A DNA stretch of 64,000 bases. Origin: UBA2336 sp036787955. GTDB taxonomy: Bacteria; Bacteroidota; Bacteroidia; Cytophagales; Cyclobacteriaceae. A program made the position numbers and the translations under genes. Under the pieces are notes generated by a model. That model ran no database searches, was not told the origin of the DNA, and saw only the letters and a program-made list of their open reading frames with translations. This document shows, piece by piece, positions 18,988-27,602 of this stretch. The stretch's first letter is position 1. Every line of letters starts with the position of its first letter. The DNA is taken from the NCBI GenBank assembly GCA_036787955.1, contig DAIQOI010000002.1:1-64000 (forward strand), given 5' to 3'.

Positions 18988-20484
18988 ATGAAGACACGTG
19001 TTTATACAACACTGGCGTTGCTGTTGGGAATTCTGCTGCTGCTCAACCTAATCTCCAATGAATTTCACTTCAGGCTGGATTTAACCGAAGATAAGCAATA
19101 CACCCTGAGTCGCGCCACCCGCGATATTCTTAATAACCTCGAAGACCCGGTAATGGTTACGGCTTATTTTTCGAAAGACCTGCCACCACATATTGCCAAA
19201 ACCAAACGCGATTTCCAGGACCTGCTCGTGGAGTATGCCATGCGTTCGGGCAATATGGTACAGTATAAATTTGTAAATCCGAATGAAAAAGAGTCGCTGG
19301 AGAATGAAGCGGTGAACAATGGCATTCAGCCCGTTTTGATCAACGTTCGTGAAAAAGACCAGATCAAACAACAGAAAGCATTTCTTGGAGCAGTGGTAAG
19401 CCTGGGCGAAAAACAGGAAATTCTGCCTTTCATTCAGCCGGGGGCTGCGATGGAATATGCCCTGTCCACGGCTATCAAGAAACTCTCGGTGGAGAACAAA
19501 CCTGCTATTGGATTCCTGCAGGGACATGGGGAGGCTACTGCAGGCGACTTGCGCCAGTTATACAACCAGCTTGAAATCCTTTATACGCCGCAGGCGGTAA
19601 GGCTCGATTCGTTGGATGTTCCTCTTACCATCAAAACCCTGGTTGTTATCAGACCAAACGACACCATACCACCTGCACAACTTGCACGGATTGAACAGTT
19701 TCTGGCGCGTGGCGGGCGCTTGCTGCTTGCACTAAACCGCGTGGAAGGAAATTTACAGCAGTCGGTGGGGTATGCCGTAAACACCGGGTGGGAAGAATGG
19801 CTGCAGAAATATGGTATTACCATTGAAGATGCATTTGTTACCGATGTGCGCTCAGGTTCGGTTACCGTTCAGCAACAAACGGCATTTGGGATTCTGCAAA
19901 CAGAAATGCCCTTCTATTATCTGCCCATTGCTGCTTTGTTTGCCAAACATCCTATTACCACCGGCCTGGAGAACTTGATGTTTGAATTTGTGAGTCCCCT
20001 GGAGGTGAAAACGGATTCGGCTATACAGTATACACCTTTGGTTTTCTCATCCGAGCGATCGAATGCACTGAAGGCACCACAGTATTTCGACATCAACCGG
20101 CAATGGACAGAAGCCGATTTTCCGGAGAAGAACCTTGTGCTGGCTGCAGCTTTTGAAGGAGTGTTTTCGGGTGATGCGCCAACGCGGATGGTTGTAATTG
20201 CAGACGGAGATTTTCCGCTGACCACCAGCCAGCGCAGACCCCCGGATAATATCAACCTTATTTCGAATGCTATTGACTGGCTATCAGATGATACCGGCCT
20301 GGTCTCGCTCCGAACCAAAGGAGTTACTTCGCGGCCGTTGGATGAACTTTCGGACGGGAGCAAGACAGTCATCAAATATGCCAATTTCCTTTTGCCGGTG
20401 TTGCTGGCTATAGGCTACGGGCTTTATCGCTATCAGCAAAACCGGATGATTCGCATAAAGCGCATGAGTGATTTGTATGATTGA
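18988..20484 (+). CDS. gldG: Gliding-motility-associated protein GldG
   Basis: The 498-aa protein has an N-terminal membrane anchor (about 7-24), the family motif DLTEDKQYTLS near residues 31-41, a large extracytoplasmic ABC-transporter-associated domain with a GHGE motif near 178, and a C-terminal membrane helix (about 465-482). It is the auxiliary component of the GldA-GldF-GldG transporter. Only 12 bp separate it from the DUF4340 gene. Confidence 0.87.
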   Translation: MKTRVYTTLALLLGILLLLNLISNEFHFRLDLTEDKQYTLSRATRDILNNLEDPVMVTAYFSKDLPPHIAKTKRDFQDLLVEYAMRSGNMVQYKFVNPNEKESLENEAVNNGIQPVLINVREKDQIKQQKAFLGAVVSLGEKQEILPFIQPGAAMEYALSTAIKKLSVENKPAIGFLQGHGEATAGDLRQLYNQLEILYTPQAVRLDSLDVPLTIKTLVVIRPNDTIPPAQLARIEQFLARGGRLLLALNRVEGNLQQSVGYAVNTGWEEWLQKYGITIEDAFVTDVRSGSVTVQQQTAFGILQTEMPFYYLPIAALFAKHPITTGLENLMFEFVSPLEVKTDSAIQYTPLVFSSERSNALKAPQYFDINRQWTEADFPEKNLVLAAAFEGVFSGDAPTRMVVIADGDFPLTTSQRRPPDNINLISNAIDWLSDDTGLVSLRTKGVTSRPLDELSDGSKTVIKYANFLLPVLLAIGYGLYRYQQNRMIRIKRMSDLYD

Positions 20485-20496
20485 AGTTTAAACTGT

Positions 20497-21423
20497 ATGC
20501 GAAACCTGAATCTTAAGCATCTTATCATAGCCTTTGTGGCCCTGCTGTTAGTTTGGCTAACAGCGCGTTATTTGGGTTCCATCCGAAGAACTTCAAATGT
20601 TCGATCCGACCTGATAGCGTTGGACACCGCTTCGGTTGACGAGCTGCGCATTCTTCGGAAAGGCGAGTTGAAGCCCATCGTCATTAAAAGGCTGGATGCC
20701 GGCAAATGGAAGGCAGCACGGGAGAATGAACCGGGCTACGATGCTGATCAGAGCGCTGTAAAACAGGCCTTGGGGGTGTTCAGCAAGTTATCCGCACAAC
20801 GGATGCTTACCCGCAAAAAGGATAAATGGGGGGCGTACGATGTTACAGACAGCTCCTTGCTGGTTCAGGCGCTTGGCAAGGGAAAAGTAATGGCTGAGCT
20901 GCGTGTAGGTAAACTGTCTTTCCCCGCATCGGGCGATGCCTTTACGGCTGTTCGCTTAAATGATGACGATGTGGTTTATGCAGTGCAGGGGTATTTAAAT
21001 ACCAACCTTGACAGGGATCTTGCAGCATGGCGTGATAAAACATTTATGCGGCTGAAACCCGATCGTGTGGATAAGGTAGTTTTTGAGTATCCTGCCGATT
21101 CATCTTTTACTTTAGTTAAAGAAGATACAACCTGGAAGGCAGGCGGGGTTGCTGTAAATCGCGACAAAGTCGATCGGTACCTCAGCCAGTTCAGAAACAA
21201 AAACCTCCACGCATTTGCCGATGATTTTACACCTTCAGGTCAGGCATCTTTCATTATTCGTTTCGAAGGCAAAGGAGCAGAATTGGAGCGGGTGGAAATA
21301 TGGCAACGGCCAGACGGAAGCTATGTGCTTCGTGGAGTTCACCTGCCGGTTTTCTTTTCAGACAAAGGTTCGGGCATCATCAAAGAACTTATGAAGTCTG
21401 AGAAATATTTCACCAAGGGCTGA
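20497..21423 (+). CDS. DUF4340-domain protein
   Basis: The 308-aa protein has one N-terminal membrane helix (about 8-24) and a soluble extracytoplasmic region with two repeated DUF4340-like halves; the W-K-A motif occurs near residues 69 and 212. DUF4340 genes frequently follow gldG-type genes in Bacteroidota and other phyla, so it probably assists this ABC transporter. Its biochemical role is unknown. It is the last gene of the gld operon. Confidence 0.8.
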   Translation: MRNLNLKHLIIAFVALLLVWLTARYLGSIRRTSNVRSDLIALDTASVDELRILRKGELKPIVIKRLDAGKWKAARENEPGYDADQSAVKQALGVFSKLSAQRMLTRKKDKWGAYDVTDSSLLVQALGKGKVMAELRVGKLSFPASGDAFTAVRLNDDDVVYAVQGYLNTNLDRDLAAWRDKTFMRLKPDRVDKVVFEYPADSSFTLVKEDTTWKAGGVAVNRDKVDRYLSQFRNKNLHAFADDFTPSGQASFIIRFEGKGAELERVEIWQRPDGSYVLRGVHLPVFFSDKGSGIIKELMKSEKYFTKG

Positions 21424-21439
21424 GCAGATGTGGCGGTGA

Positions 21440-21462
21440 TGCAGCACCCGGCGAATGCTGCA
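21440..21462. terminator. Hairpin between convergent DUF4340 and lacI genes
   Basis: A perfect 7-bp stem (TGCAGCA/TGCTGCA) with a 9-base loop sits in the 42-bp gap between the two converging stop codons. There is only a weak T-run on the plus side, so this may be a bidirectional or inefficient terminator. Confidence 0.4.
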
Positions 21463-21465
21463 CAG

Positions 21466-22503
21466 TTATTTCTTCCGCATCGAGGACTCGCGAATCACCA
21501 AATGGGTTTTTAAAATCTTTTTCTCCGGCACTACTTCTCCACTGCCTTTCTCCTTCAGCTCAATCTGGCTGATGAGCAACCGGGCGGCTTCCATGCCCAT
21601 TTCAAACCCGGGCTGATGCACCGATGAAAGCGGTGGATCCATCAAAGCACTGAAAAACCAGTTGCTGTAACCTACAATAGCGATATCGTCAGGTATTCTG
21701 AGGCCTCTCTTTTTGATAACCTGCATGGCACCGAATGCCAGCAGGTCGTTGTTGGCAAAAATGCTGTCGGGTCGTTTTTTCAACGACAGCAATTGTTCGG
21801 CCGCGCGCTGCCCGTCCTCAAGGGATCCTGAAGGACAAATGATGGTAAGCTTATCGTCAACCGGGAGATTGTGGTCTTTGAGGGCATCAATATACCCCCG
21901 CTTTCGGTCTTCGGCTATGGCGAGTCCGGGTGCCATTTCAAGATGTGCAATACGCCGGCAGCCCTGCTCGATGAGATGTTTAACCGCTTCGTAAGCCCCT
22001 TCGTAGTCATCTACCAGCACTTTGCTGGTGTTGGGGTTGTCGTACGAACGGTCGAAGAAAACAACCGGTACATCTTTAGCCAGGATGGATTCGATGTGTT
22101 CGTAATGGTTGGTTTCACGCGATATGGAAATGAGCATACCATCAACGCGGCTGTTAAAGAGAGCTTTCAGGTCGGTTGCTTCGCGCTGAGCCGATTCATT
22201 CGATTGGGTAAGTATCACATTGTAGCCTGCTTCATAGGCTACTGATTCAATGCCACTGATGACGGTGGAAAAGAAGTAATGAACGATTTCAGGAATAACA
22301 ACACCAATGGTATTGGTCTTTCTGTGCCGTAAATTCAAAGCAACAATGTTGGGTTGATAATTCAGTTTTTCAGCCAGTTCATGAACGGCTTTTTTTGTTT
22401 CGGCACTGATATCCGGATGGTTTTTTAATGCGCGGCTTACCGTGGATGGCGATATGCCGAGTTCGCGTGCAATATCCTTTATGGTAACCTGATTGAAACT
22501 CAT
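21466..22503 (-). CDS. LacI-family transcriptional regulator
   Basis: The 345-aa protein starts with a LacI helix-turn-helix (about residues 7-28, IKDIARELGISPSTVSRAL), followed by the hinge helix (QPNIVALNLR near 52) and a periplasmic-binding-protein-like effector domain (about 65-340). It is divergent from susC across 364 bp. Operator-like AAACGTTT palindromes occur both near its own start and in front of susC, so it probably controls itself and the sugar locus in response to a sugar or sugar phosphate. Whether it represses or activates is not visible. Confidence 0.93.
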   Translation of the reverse strand: MSFNQVTIKDIARELGISPSTVSRALKNHPDISAETKKAVHELAEKLNYQPNIVALNLRHRKTNTIGVVIPEIVHYFFSTVISGIESVAYEAGYNVILTQSNESAQREATDLKALFNSRVDGMLISISRETNHYEHIESILAKDVPVVFFDRSYDNPNTSKVLVDDYEGAYEAVKHLIEQGCRRIAHLEMAPGLAIAEDRKRGYIDALKDHNLPVDDKLTIICPSGSLEDGQRAAEQLLSLKKRPDSIFANNDLLAFGAMQVIKKRGLRIPDDIAIVGYSNWFFSALMDPPLSSVHQPGFEMGMEAARLLISQIELKEKGSGEVVPEKKILKTHLVIRESSMRKK

Positions 22504-22538
22504 GCCTCCAAGTTACGAATCATTCCGCAATTAGTTGC

Positions 22539-22550
22539 ACAAACGTTTTA
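22539..22550. promoter_or_regulatory. LacI-type operator-like site near the lacI start
   Basis: ACAAACGTTTTA contains the palindromic core AAACGTTT (22541-22548) and lies 36 bp upstream of the regulator's start codon. It shares the core of the stronger site at 22762. It is suitable for autoregulation. Confidence 0.55.
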
Positions 22551-22761
22551 GTAGGCAGATAAAGCGGTTATTGAATTAAAAAGCAACTGTTGATTCGCGT
22601 TTGTTTGCGGGGATAACAAAGGGAAGCCTTGTGAGACAGGGGAAAACGGAAAGGTATCGAAAAGCGCACGGAGATGAGCGCAACGGATGGGGCGGTTTGT
22701 AAAAAACACTTTTTTCAGATTCCATCATGAAGTATAAAGTTTGAAACAGGTTTGACTTTTT

Positions 22762-22773
22762 GCAAACGTTTGC
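22762..22773. promoter_or_regulatory. LacI-type operator upstream of susC
   Basis: GCAAACGTTTGC is a perfect 12-bp palindrome with the central CpG typical of LacI/GalR operators. It lies 94 bp before the susC start. A second, overlapping half-conserved copy (GATAACGTTTTC, 22774-22785) follows immediately. Confidence 0.75.
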
Positions 22774-22867
22774 GATAACGTTTTCTTAATTTTCTGTTAA
22801 ACAATGCTTGCTAATTCTTTTGAAATGAGCGATTTTTCAAAATAAATCCTAACCTAACCAAAATCCT

Positions 22868-25852
22868 ATGATTAAGATTTACCACTCAGGGCTGAAACTG
22901 TTGCTGATTCTGTTGGTGGCAGGTTTCACCAGCGTTCTGGCACAAACCCGAACGGTAACGGGTAAGGTCATTTCGTCCGATGACGGTGCACCTGTCCCAG
23001 GTGTAAACGTTCAGGTGAAAGGGACCTCAACCGGAACGGTTACCGATGCCAACGGAAATTACAGCATATCCGTTGGCAGTAATGCTGTATTGGTATTCTC
23101 ATTTGTGGGCTATGCCACTCAGGAAGTAGCAGTGGGATCCCAAAGTGTTGTTGATGTAACGCTGCAGTCGGATGTTACTGCACTGACTGAAGTAGTGGTG
23201 GTGGGGTATGGTACGCAGGAGAAGAAAGAAATAACCAGTGCGGTTTCCAGCATTAAATCCGAAAACTTTAACCGCGGTACGGTGAACGACCCTGCGCAAC
23301 TGCTGGCCGGTAAAGTAGCAGGTCTCAGCATCGTGCGCCCGGGGGGCGACCCGAATGCTCAATCAACCATCCGGCTGCGCGGCATCACCACCATTGGTGC
23401 AAATAGTGAACCCCTCATTGTGATTGACGGTGTAATTGGTGGCTCGCTGAACACGGTTGACCCGAATGATATAGAAACAATAGATGTGCTGAAGGACGGT
23501 TCAGCAGCAGCTATTTATGGTGTCCGGGGCTCAAGTGGTGTGATTATCATTACCACGCGCCAGGGCAAGGCAGGCCGCTTTCAGGTTGATTACAACGGCT
23601 CGTATGCGGTAGAATCGATCGCCCGCAGAATAAGCGTTATGGATGCCAATGAATACCGCAGTCTGCCGGGTGCCGTTGACCTGGGCGGAAACACCGACTG
23701 GCTGGATGTGGTAACCCAAACCGGCAATGCTGCTGTGCACAATCTGGCAGTTTCCGGTGGCAACGCATCAACTACCTATCGGGCTTCTTTCAATTACCGC
23801 GATGCGCAGGGAATAAACCTCAATTCCGGCTTTACCCAAATAATCGGTCGTCTTAATCTCAATCAAAAAGCGCTGAATGATCGTGCAACCATTTCGTTGA
23901 ACTTTGCAACCACTTCGCGCGAATCGAGCTACGGGTTTACAGAAGCGCTGCGTTATGCAGTGCTTGCCAATCCTACTTTACCCGTTTATTACACCGGCGC
24001 ACCTGGTTTGACCAATATTGGCGGGTATGCCGAGCGTGATATTTTTGATTTCTTCAACCCGTTGAGCATAGCTGAGAAGAACGTGAATGAAGGTAAGGAT
24101 AAGCGGGTACTTGTAGGTGTTCGTGGTGAATATGATTTCAGCGATGTTGTTGACGGACTTCGGGCTGCTGTATTTTATTCCCGCCAGGAGGAGAATGATA
24201 TGCGCGGTGAATACTATTCCAAGACAGCCAAATTCCGCGGCTTAGGTCGCAACGGCCTGGCCAGCAGGCAGTCACACTCACGCCTCAATGAGTTGTTTGA
24301 AACAACAGTTAACTACGATAAAAACCTGGGCAATATCAACCTGGCGTTGTTAGGAGGATATTCTTATCAGTATTTCTTCAATGAAGGTTTTGGCATGGAA
24401 GGGGGTAATTTTCTTACTGATGCATTTAGCTATAATAATCTTTCTGCAGCACAAGATTTTAGCGATGGCCTTGGAAGTGTATTTAGTTATGCAAATTCCC
24501 ATCGTTTAGTGGCTTTTTTTGGCCGAGCAAACTTTAATTTAAAAGATACATATTTCGCTTCTTTAAGTCTTAGGTACGAGGGTTCATCCAGGTTTGGTGT
24601 TAATAACAGGTGGGGATTATTCCCAGCAGTTAGTGTTGGTGCCAATGTAACAGATCTAATAAGTATTCCTCAGGTTCAGTCCTTGAAGGTTCGTTTAAGC
24701 TACGGACGAACAGGTGCAATACCGGGTGAATCTTATATCTCATTAAGTAAAGTTGGTCAATCAGGTTATTTTTTATATAACGGTTCATTTGTTCCAGCTT
24801 ATGGACCAACATCTAGTAATCCGAATCCTAACTTAGGTTGGGAGATTAAAGATGAGTATAATTTAGGTGTTGACTTCTCGGCTCTAAATGGAAGACTTTC
24901 AGGTTCCATGGATTATTACATTCGGGCTACTAAAGACATGATTTTGCCAGTTAACGTTCCTGTTCCTCCAAATTTGGTTGACGTTACGTGGGTTAATATT
25001 GGCGAACTTCGCAGCAATGGCTTCGAATTTCAGGCCGACTACAAAGCTATTTCCCGCCCGGATTTCAGTTATAATGTAGGTATTAATTTTTCACTGCCAA
25101 AAACGAAGGTGGTGAGCCTGACTTCCGGTGACTTAAGTTTTGGAGAAGGTGGTGTTTTGTTCCGTGCCAACATGGGTGCTCCGGGACAAAATGACACAAG
25201 ACTTGTCCGTGTAAAAGAGGGAGAACTTCTTGGGCAGTTATGGGGCCCTGTAAAAATAGGGGTTAATCCGGATGGAACCCCGCGTTTTGCTGATTTGAGC
25301 GGTGATGGGTCATACTGTAACTGTGATGATGACCGGACTGTAATAGGTAACGGTTTGCCGAAATTCCTGCTGGGGTGGAATAACACTATCCGGTACAAGA
25401 ATTTCGACCTCAATGTATTCTTCAGGGGAGCTTTTGGTCATGATTTGCTCAACAGCTACCGGGGTTTTTATGAAAACCTCGAAAGCACCACAGTGAGTAA
25501 CTGGAACGTGGTAAAAACCAAATATTTTGATCCTGCCATCACCAAGGCTCAGGTGAACAGCAGCCATGTGGAGAGAGCAAGCTATGTGAAGCTGGATAAT
25601 GCCACCTTGGGGTATAACTTCCCACTCAAGTCTTCGGCAATCCGCAATCTCCGCGCTTGGGTATCGGGTCAGAATCTCTTTGTCATCACCAAGTACACAG
25701 GTGTTGACCCTGAAGTTCGGTACTTTGATGTAAACGACAGCGACAACGGTGGCCGTCCGGGTGCGCCTGATCCGCTTTCGCCCGGTATTGAAAGACGGTC
25801 GACTTACTTCACTACCCGAATTATCACGGTTGGATTAAATATAGGGTTGTAA
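22868..25852 (+). CDS. SusC/RagA-family TonB-linked outer-membrane receptor
   Basis: The 994-aa protein has a signal peptide ending near residue 25 (SVLAQ), an N-terminal carboxypeptidase-regulatory-like domain (about 27-105, opening RTVTGKVIS), a TonB-box segment (TEVVVVGYG near 112), a plug domain with the SusC signature LKDGSAAAIYGVRG near 210, and a 22-strand-type barrel ending in GLNIGL. With the SusD protein encoded 21 bp downstream it should import an oligosaccharide through the outer membrane, driven by TonB. The adjoining GH65 and trehalase genes suggest a trehalose-like alpha-glucoside. The stretch from about 24300 to 24990 is markedly AT-richer than the rest of the gene. Confidence 0.95.
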   Translation: MIKIYHSGLKLLLILLVAGFTSVLAQTRTVTGKVISSDDGAPVPGVNVQVKGTSTGTVTDANGNYSISVGSNAVLVFSFVGYATQEVAVGSQSVVDVTLQSDVTALTEVVVVGYGTQEKKEITSAVSSIKSENFNRGTVNDPAQLLAGKVAGLSIVRPGGDPNAQSTIRLRGITTIGANSEPLIVIDGVIGGSLNTVDPNDIETIDVLKDGSAAAIYGVRGSSGVIIITTRQGKAGRFQVDYNGSYAVESIARRISVMDANEYRSLPGAVDLGGNTDWLDVVTQTGNAAVHNLAVSGGNASTTYRASFNYRDAQGINLNSGFTQIIGRLNLNQKALNDRATISLNFATTSRESSYGFTEALRYAVLANPTLPVYYTGAPGLTNIGGYAERDIFDFFNPLSIAEKNVNEGKDKRVLVGVRGEYDFSDVVDGLRAAVFYSRQEENDMRGEYYSKTAKFRGLGRNGLASRQSHSRLNELFETTVNYDKNLGNINLALLGGYSYQYFFNEGFGMEGGNFLTDAFSYNNLSAAQDFSDGLGSVFSYANSHRLVAFFGRANFNLKDTYFASLSLRYEGSSRFGVNNRWGLFPAVSVGANVTDLISIPQVQSLKVRLSYGRTGAIPGESYISLSKVGQSGYFLYNGSFVPAYGPTSSNPNPNLGWEIKDEYNLGVDFSALNGRLSGSMDYYIRATKDMILPVNVPVPPNLVDVTWVNIGELRSNGFEFQADYKAISRPDFSYNVGINFSLPKTKVVSLTSGDLSFGEGGVLFRANMGAPGQNDTRLVRVKEGELLGQLWGPVKIGVNPDGTPRFADLSGDGSYCNCDDDRTVIGNGLPKFLLGWNNTIRYKNFDLNVFFRGAFGHDLLNSYRGFYENLESTTVSNWNVVKTKYFDPAITKAQVNSSHVERASYVKLDNATLGYNFPLKSSAIRNLRAWVSGQNLFVITKYTGVDPEVRYFDVNDSDNGGRPGAPDPLSPGIERRSTYFTTRIITVGLNIGL

Positions 25853-25873
25853 ATTTTTAAACATCGCATTACA

Positions 25874-27523
25874 ATGAAAACAAGCTTAAGAAAAATAACA
25901 ATGGCTGGAGTGGTAACCTTAGCGCTTACCTTATCCTGTACCAACCTGGATGAAGAACTTTATGACACCCTTACAGCGGACAACTTTTTTAATACTTCCA
26001 GCGAACTGATTTCAGGTTTAGGCAGAGTTTACCAAGCTTTTGGCGGGCTAGGTGGGCATGCCAACCTGTGGTCTATTCAGGAAATATCTTCGGATGAGCT
26101 GGTTGTAACCACCAAAGGGGGTGACTGGTATGATGGCGGTGTGTTGATACAGTTGCATCAGCATACTTATACACCCGATAATGGTTTCTTTAACAACACA
26201 TGGAATTTTCTTTATAATGGAGTTAACCTCTGCAATTGGTTTATATCGGTATGCCAGGCACGCGTCGGTAGTTCTGATCCAGAAATAGCTGGGTTATCTG
26301 CTCAATTTATACCAGAGGTCAGGACACTACGAGCGTTGTGGTATTACTGGCTATTAGATTCTTTTGGTAATGTACCTATAGTTACCGAAGAAACTACAGG
26401 TCAAGCTCCGGAAAATAACCCTGACTTTGCTGCTGGTCGTCAGGAGTTATTCAATTTTATAGAATCCGAATTAACTGATGTTCTCGCCGATTTACCAACC
26501 AGTCGGAATGCAACAACATACGGTCGTGTGACGCGCTGGGCAGCTCAGGCGCTTTTGGTTAAGTTGTATCTCAATGCCGAGGTTTATACCGGGACTGCTC
26601 AATGGAACAAAGTAATTACTGCAGCTGACGACATCATCAACAACGGCGGCTTCTCGCTGGAAGGCCTCTATGCCGACAATTTTAAAATTGATAACTCTGG
26701 TTCCCGAGAAAACATCTTTGTCTATCCGTATGACAAAGTATTTGCGCAGGGATTTTTCTGGCCCATGATGACCTTGCATTACGCCAGTCAAAATACCTAC
26801 CGCTTCACCATGCAACCATGGAATGGCTATGCCGTACTCGAGGAATTTTACAATTCTTATGTTGATCCCGTGGCCAATCCCGGCCCGCAGGGACCGGTGT
26901 GGAAAGGTCTTTGCCCGGATGTGGATGGTAACGGAATACCGGACGATACAGGTACGCTCGATGAAAGATTATCCAACTTTATTGTGGGTCCCCAGTTTAA
27001 TGCCGATGGATCCCGCACGGAAGATCCGGCCTTTGAAGGGCCCTCAAGTGCTCAACCTGATCCAGACGGGGCGCCACTCACCTACACACCCCGCATAAAT
27101 CAGTTACAGCCTAATAGCTGGAGACAAGGCGGTGCCCGAATCGGAAAATATGAATATGAAGTTGGCGGAACTAATAACATGAGCAACGATTTCGTTATCT
27201 TCCGCCTTGCCGATATAATCCTTGCCAAAGCCGAAGCGCAGTTCAGGCTGGGTACGGGCAATCCGCTGGCACTGGTAAATCAGATTCGCGCCCGGGCCGG
27301 TGTGGATCCGTTTACCTCTTTGGATCTGGATAAACTCCTTGCCGAGCGCGGCCGCGAAATGTTTGCCGAAATGACGCGCAGGCAGGATCTGATTCGCTTC
27401 GGCAAGTGGGGCAATGCTTGGTGGGAAAAGTCTTTATCAGATGCTAACAAATACAAAGTGTTTCCCATACCGCAGGTGCAAATCGATGCCAACGCAAACC
27501 TGAGGCAGAATCCCGGATTCTGA
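25874..27523 (+). CDS. SusD/RagB-family nutrient-binding lipoprotein
   Basis: The 549-aa protein has a lipoprotein signal peptide with the lipidated cysteine near residue 22 (TLSC). The SusD opening follows (NLDEELYDTLTADNFF), then helical TPR-like segments (LRALWYYWLLDSFGNVP near 155) and the C-terminal pattern LAERGREMFAEMTRRQDLIRFG near 485. It forms the lid of the SusC channel on the cell surface and binds the substrate. A hairpin terminator lies 20 bp after the stop, separating it from the downstream operon. Part of the coding sequence (about 26150-26520) is AT-richer than the flanks. Confidence 0.94.
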   Translation: MKTSLRKITMAGVVTLALTLSCTNLDEELYDTLTADNFFNTSSELISGLGRVYQAFGGLGGHANLWSIQEISSDELVVTTKGGDWYDGGVLIQLHQHTYTPDNGFFNNTWNFLYNGVNLCNWFISVCQARVGSSDPEIAGLSAQFIPEVRTLRALWYYWLLDSFGNVPIVTEETTGQAPENNPDFAAGRQELFNFIESELTDVLADLPTSRNATTYGRVTRWAAQALLVKLYLNAEVYTGTAQWNKVITAADDIINNGGFSLEGLYADNFKIDNSGSRENIFVYPYDKVFAQGFFWPMMTLHYASQNTYRFTMQPWNGYAVLEEFYNSYVDPVANPGPQGPVWKGLCPDVDGNGIPDDTGTLDERLSNFIVGPQFNADGSRTEDPAFEGPSSAQPDPDGAPLTYTPRINQLQPNSWRQGGARIGKYEYEVGGTNNMSNDFVIFRLADIILAKAEAQFRLGTGNPLALVNQIRARAGVDPFTSLDLDKLLAERGREMFAEMTRRQDLIRFGKWGNAWWEKSLSDANKYKVFPIPQVQIDANANLRQNPGF

Positions 27524-27545
27524 TATTATCGGAAATACGTCAACA

Positions 27546-27578
27546 AAGCAGGGGCTTTGGCCCTTGCTTTTGTTTTTA
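27546..27578 (+). terminator. Rho-independent terminator after susD
   Basis: The arms AAGCAGGGGC and GCCCTTGCTT pair over 10 bp with one G-T wobble and a 4-base loop, followed by a T-rich tract (ttgttttt). It separates susC-susD from the ASPIC/trehalase operon, which either needs its own promoter or depends on read-through. Confidence 0.75.
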
Positions 27579-27602
27579 TAGATTATAGTCTGATATTTCA
27601 GC

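Larger units (their letters stand above)
22504..22867. promoter_or_regulatory. Divergent lacI/susC regulatory region (364 bp)
   Basis: This gap holds no convincing gene. It carries at least two LacI-type operator-like palindromes (22539-22550 and 22762-22773) and a third, overlapping AACGTT core at 22777-22782. A possible -33 TTTG at 22751-22754 precedes the strongest operator, which would place that operator in the promoter spacer, but a consensus -7 box is not clear. The last 60 bp are AT-rich leader sequence before the susC ATG. Confidence 0.55.
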
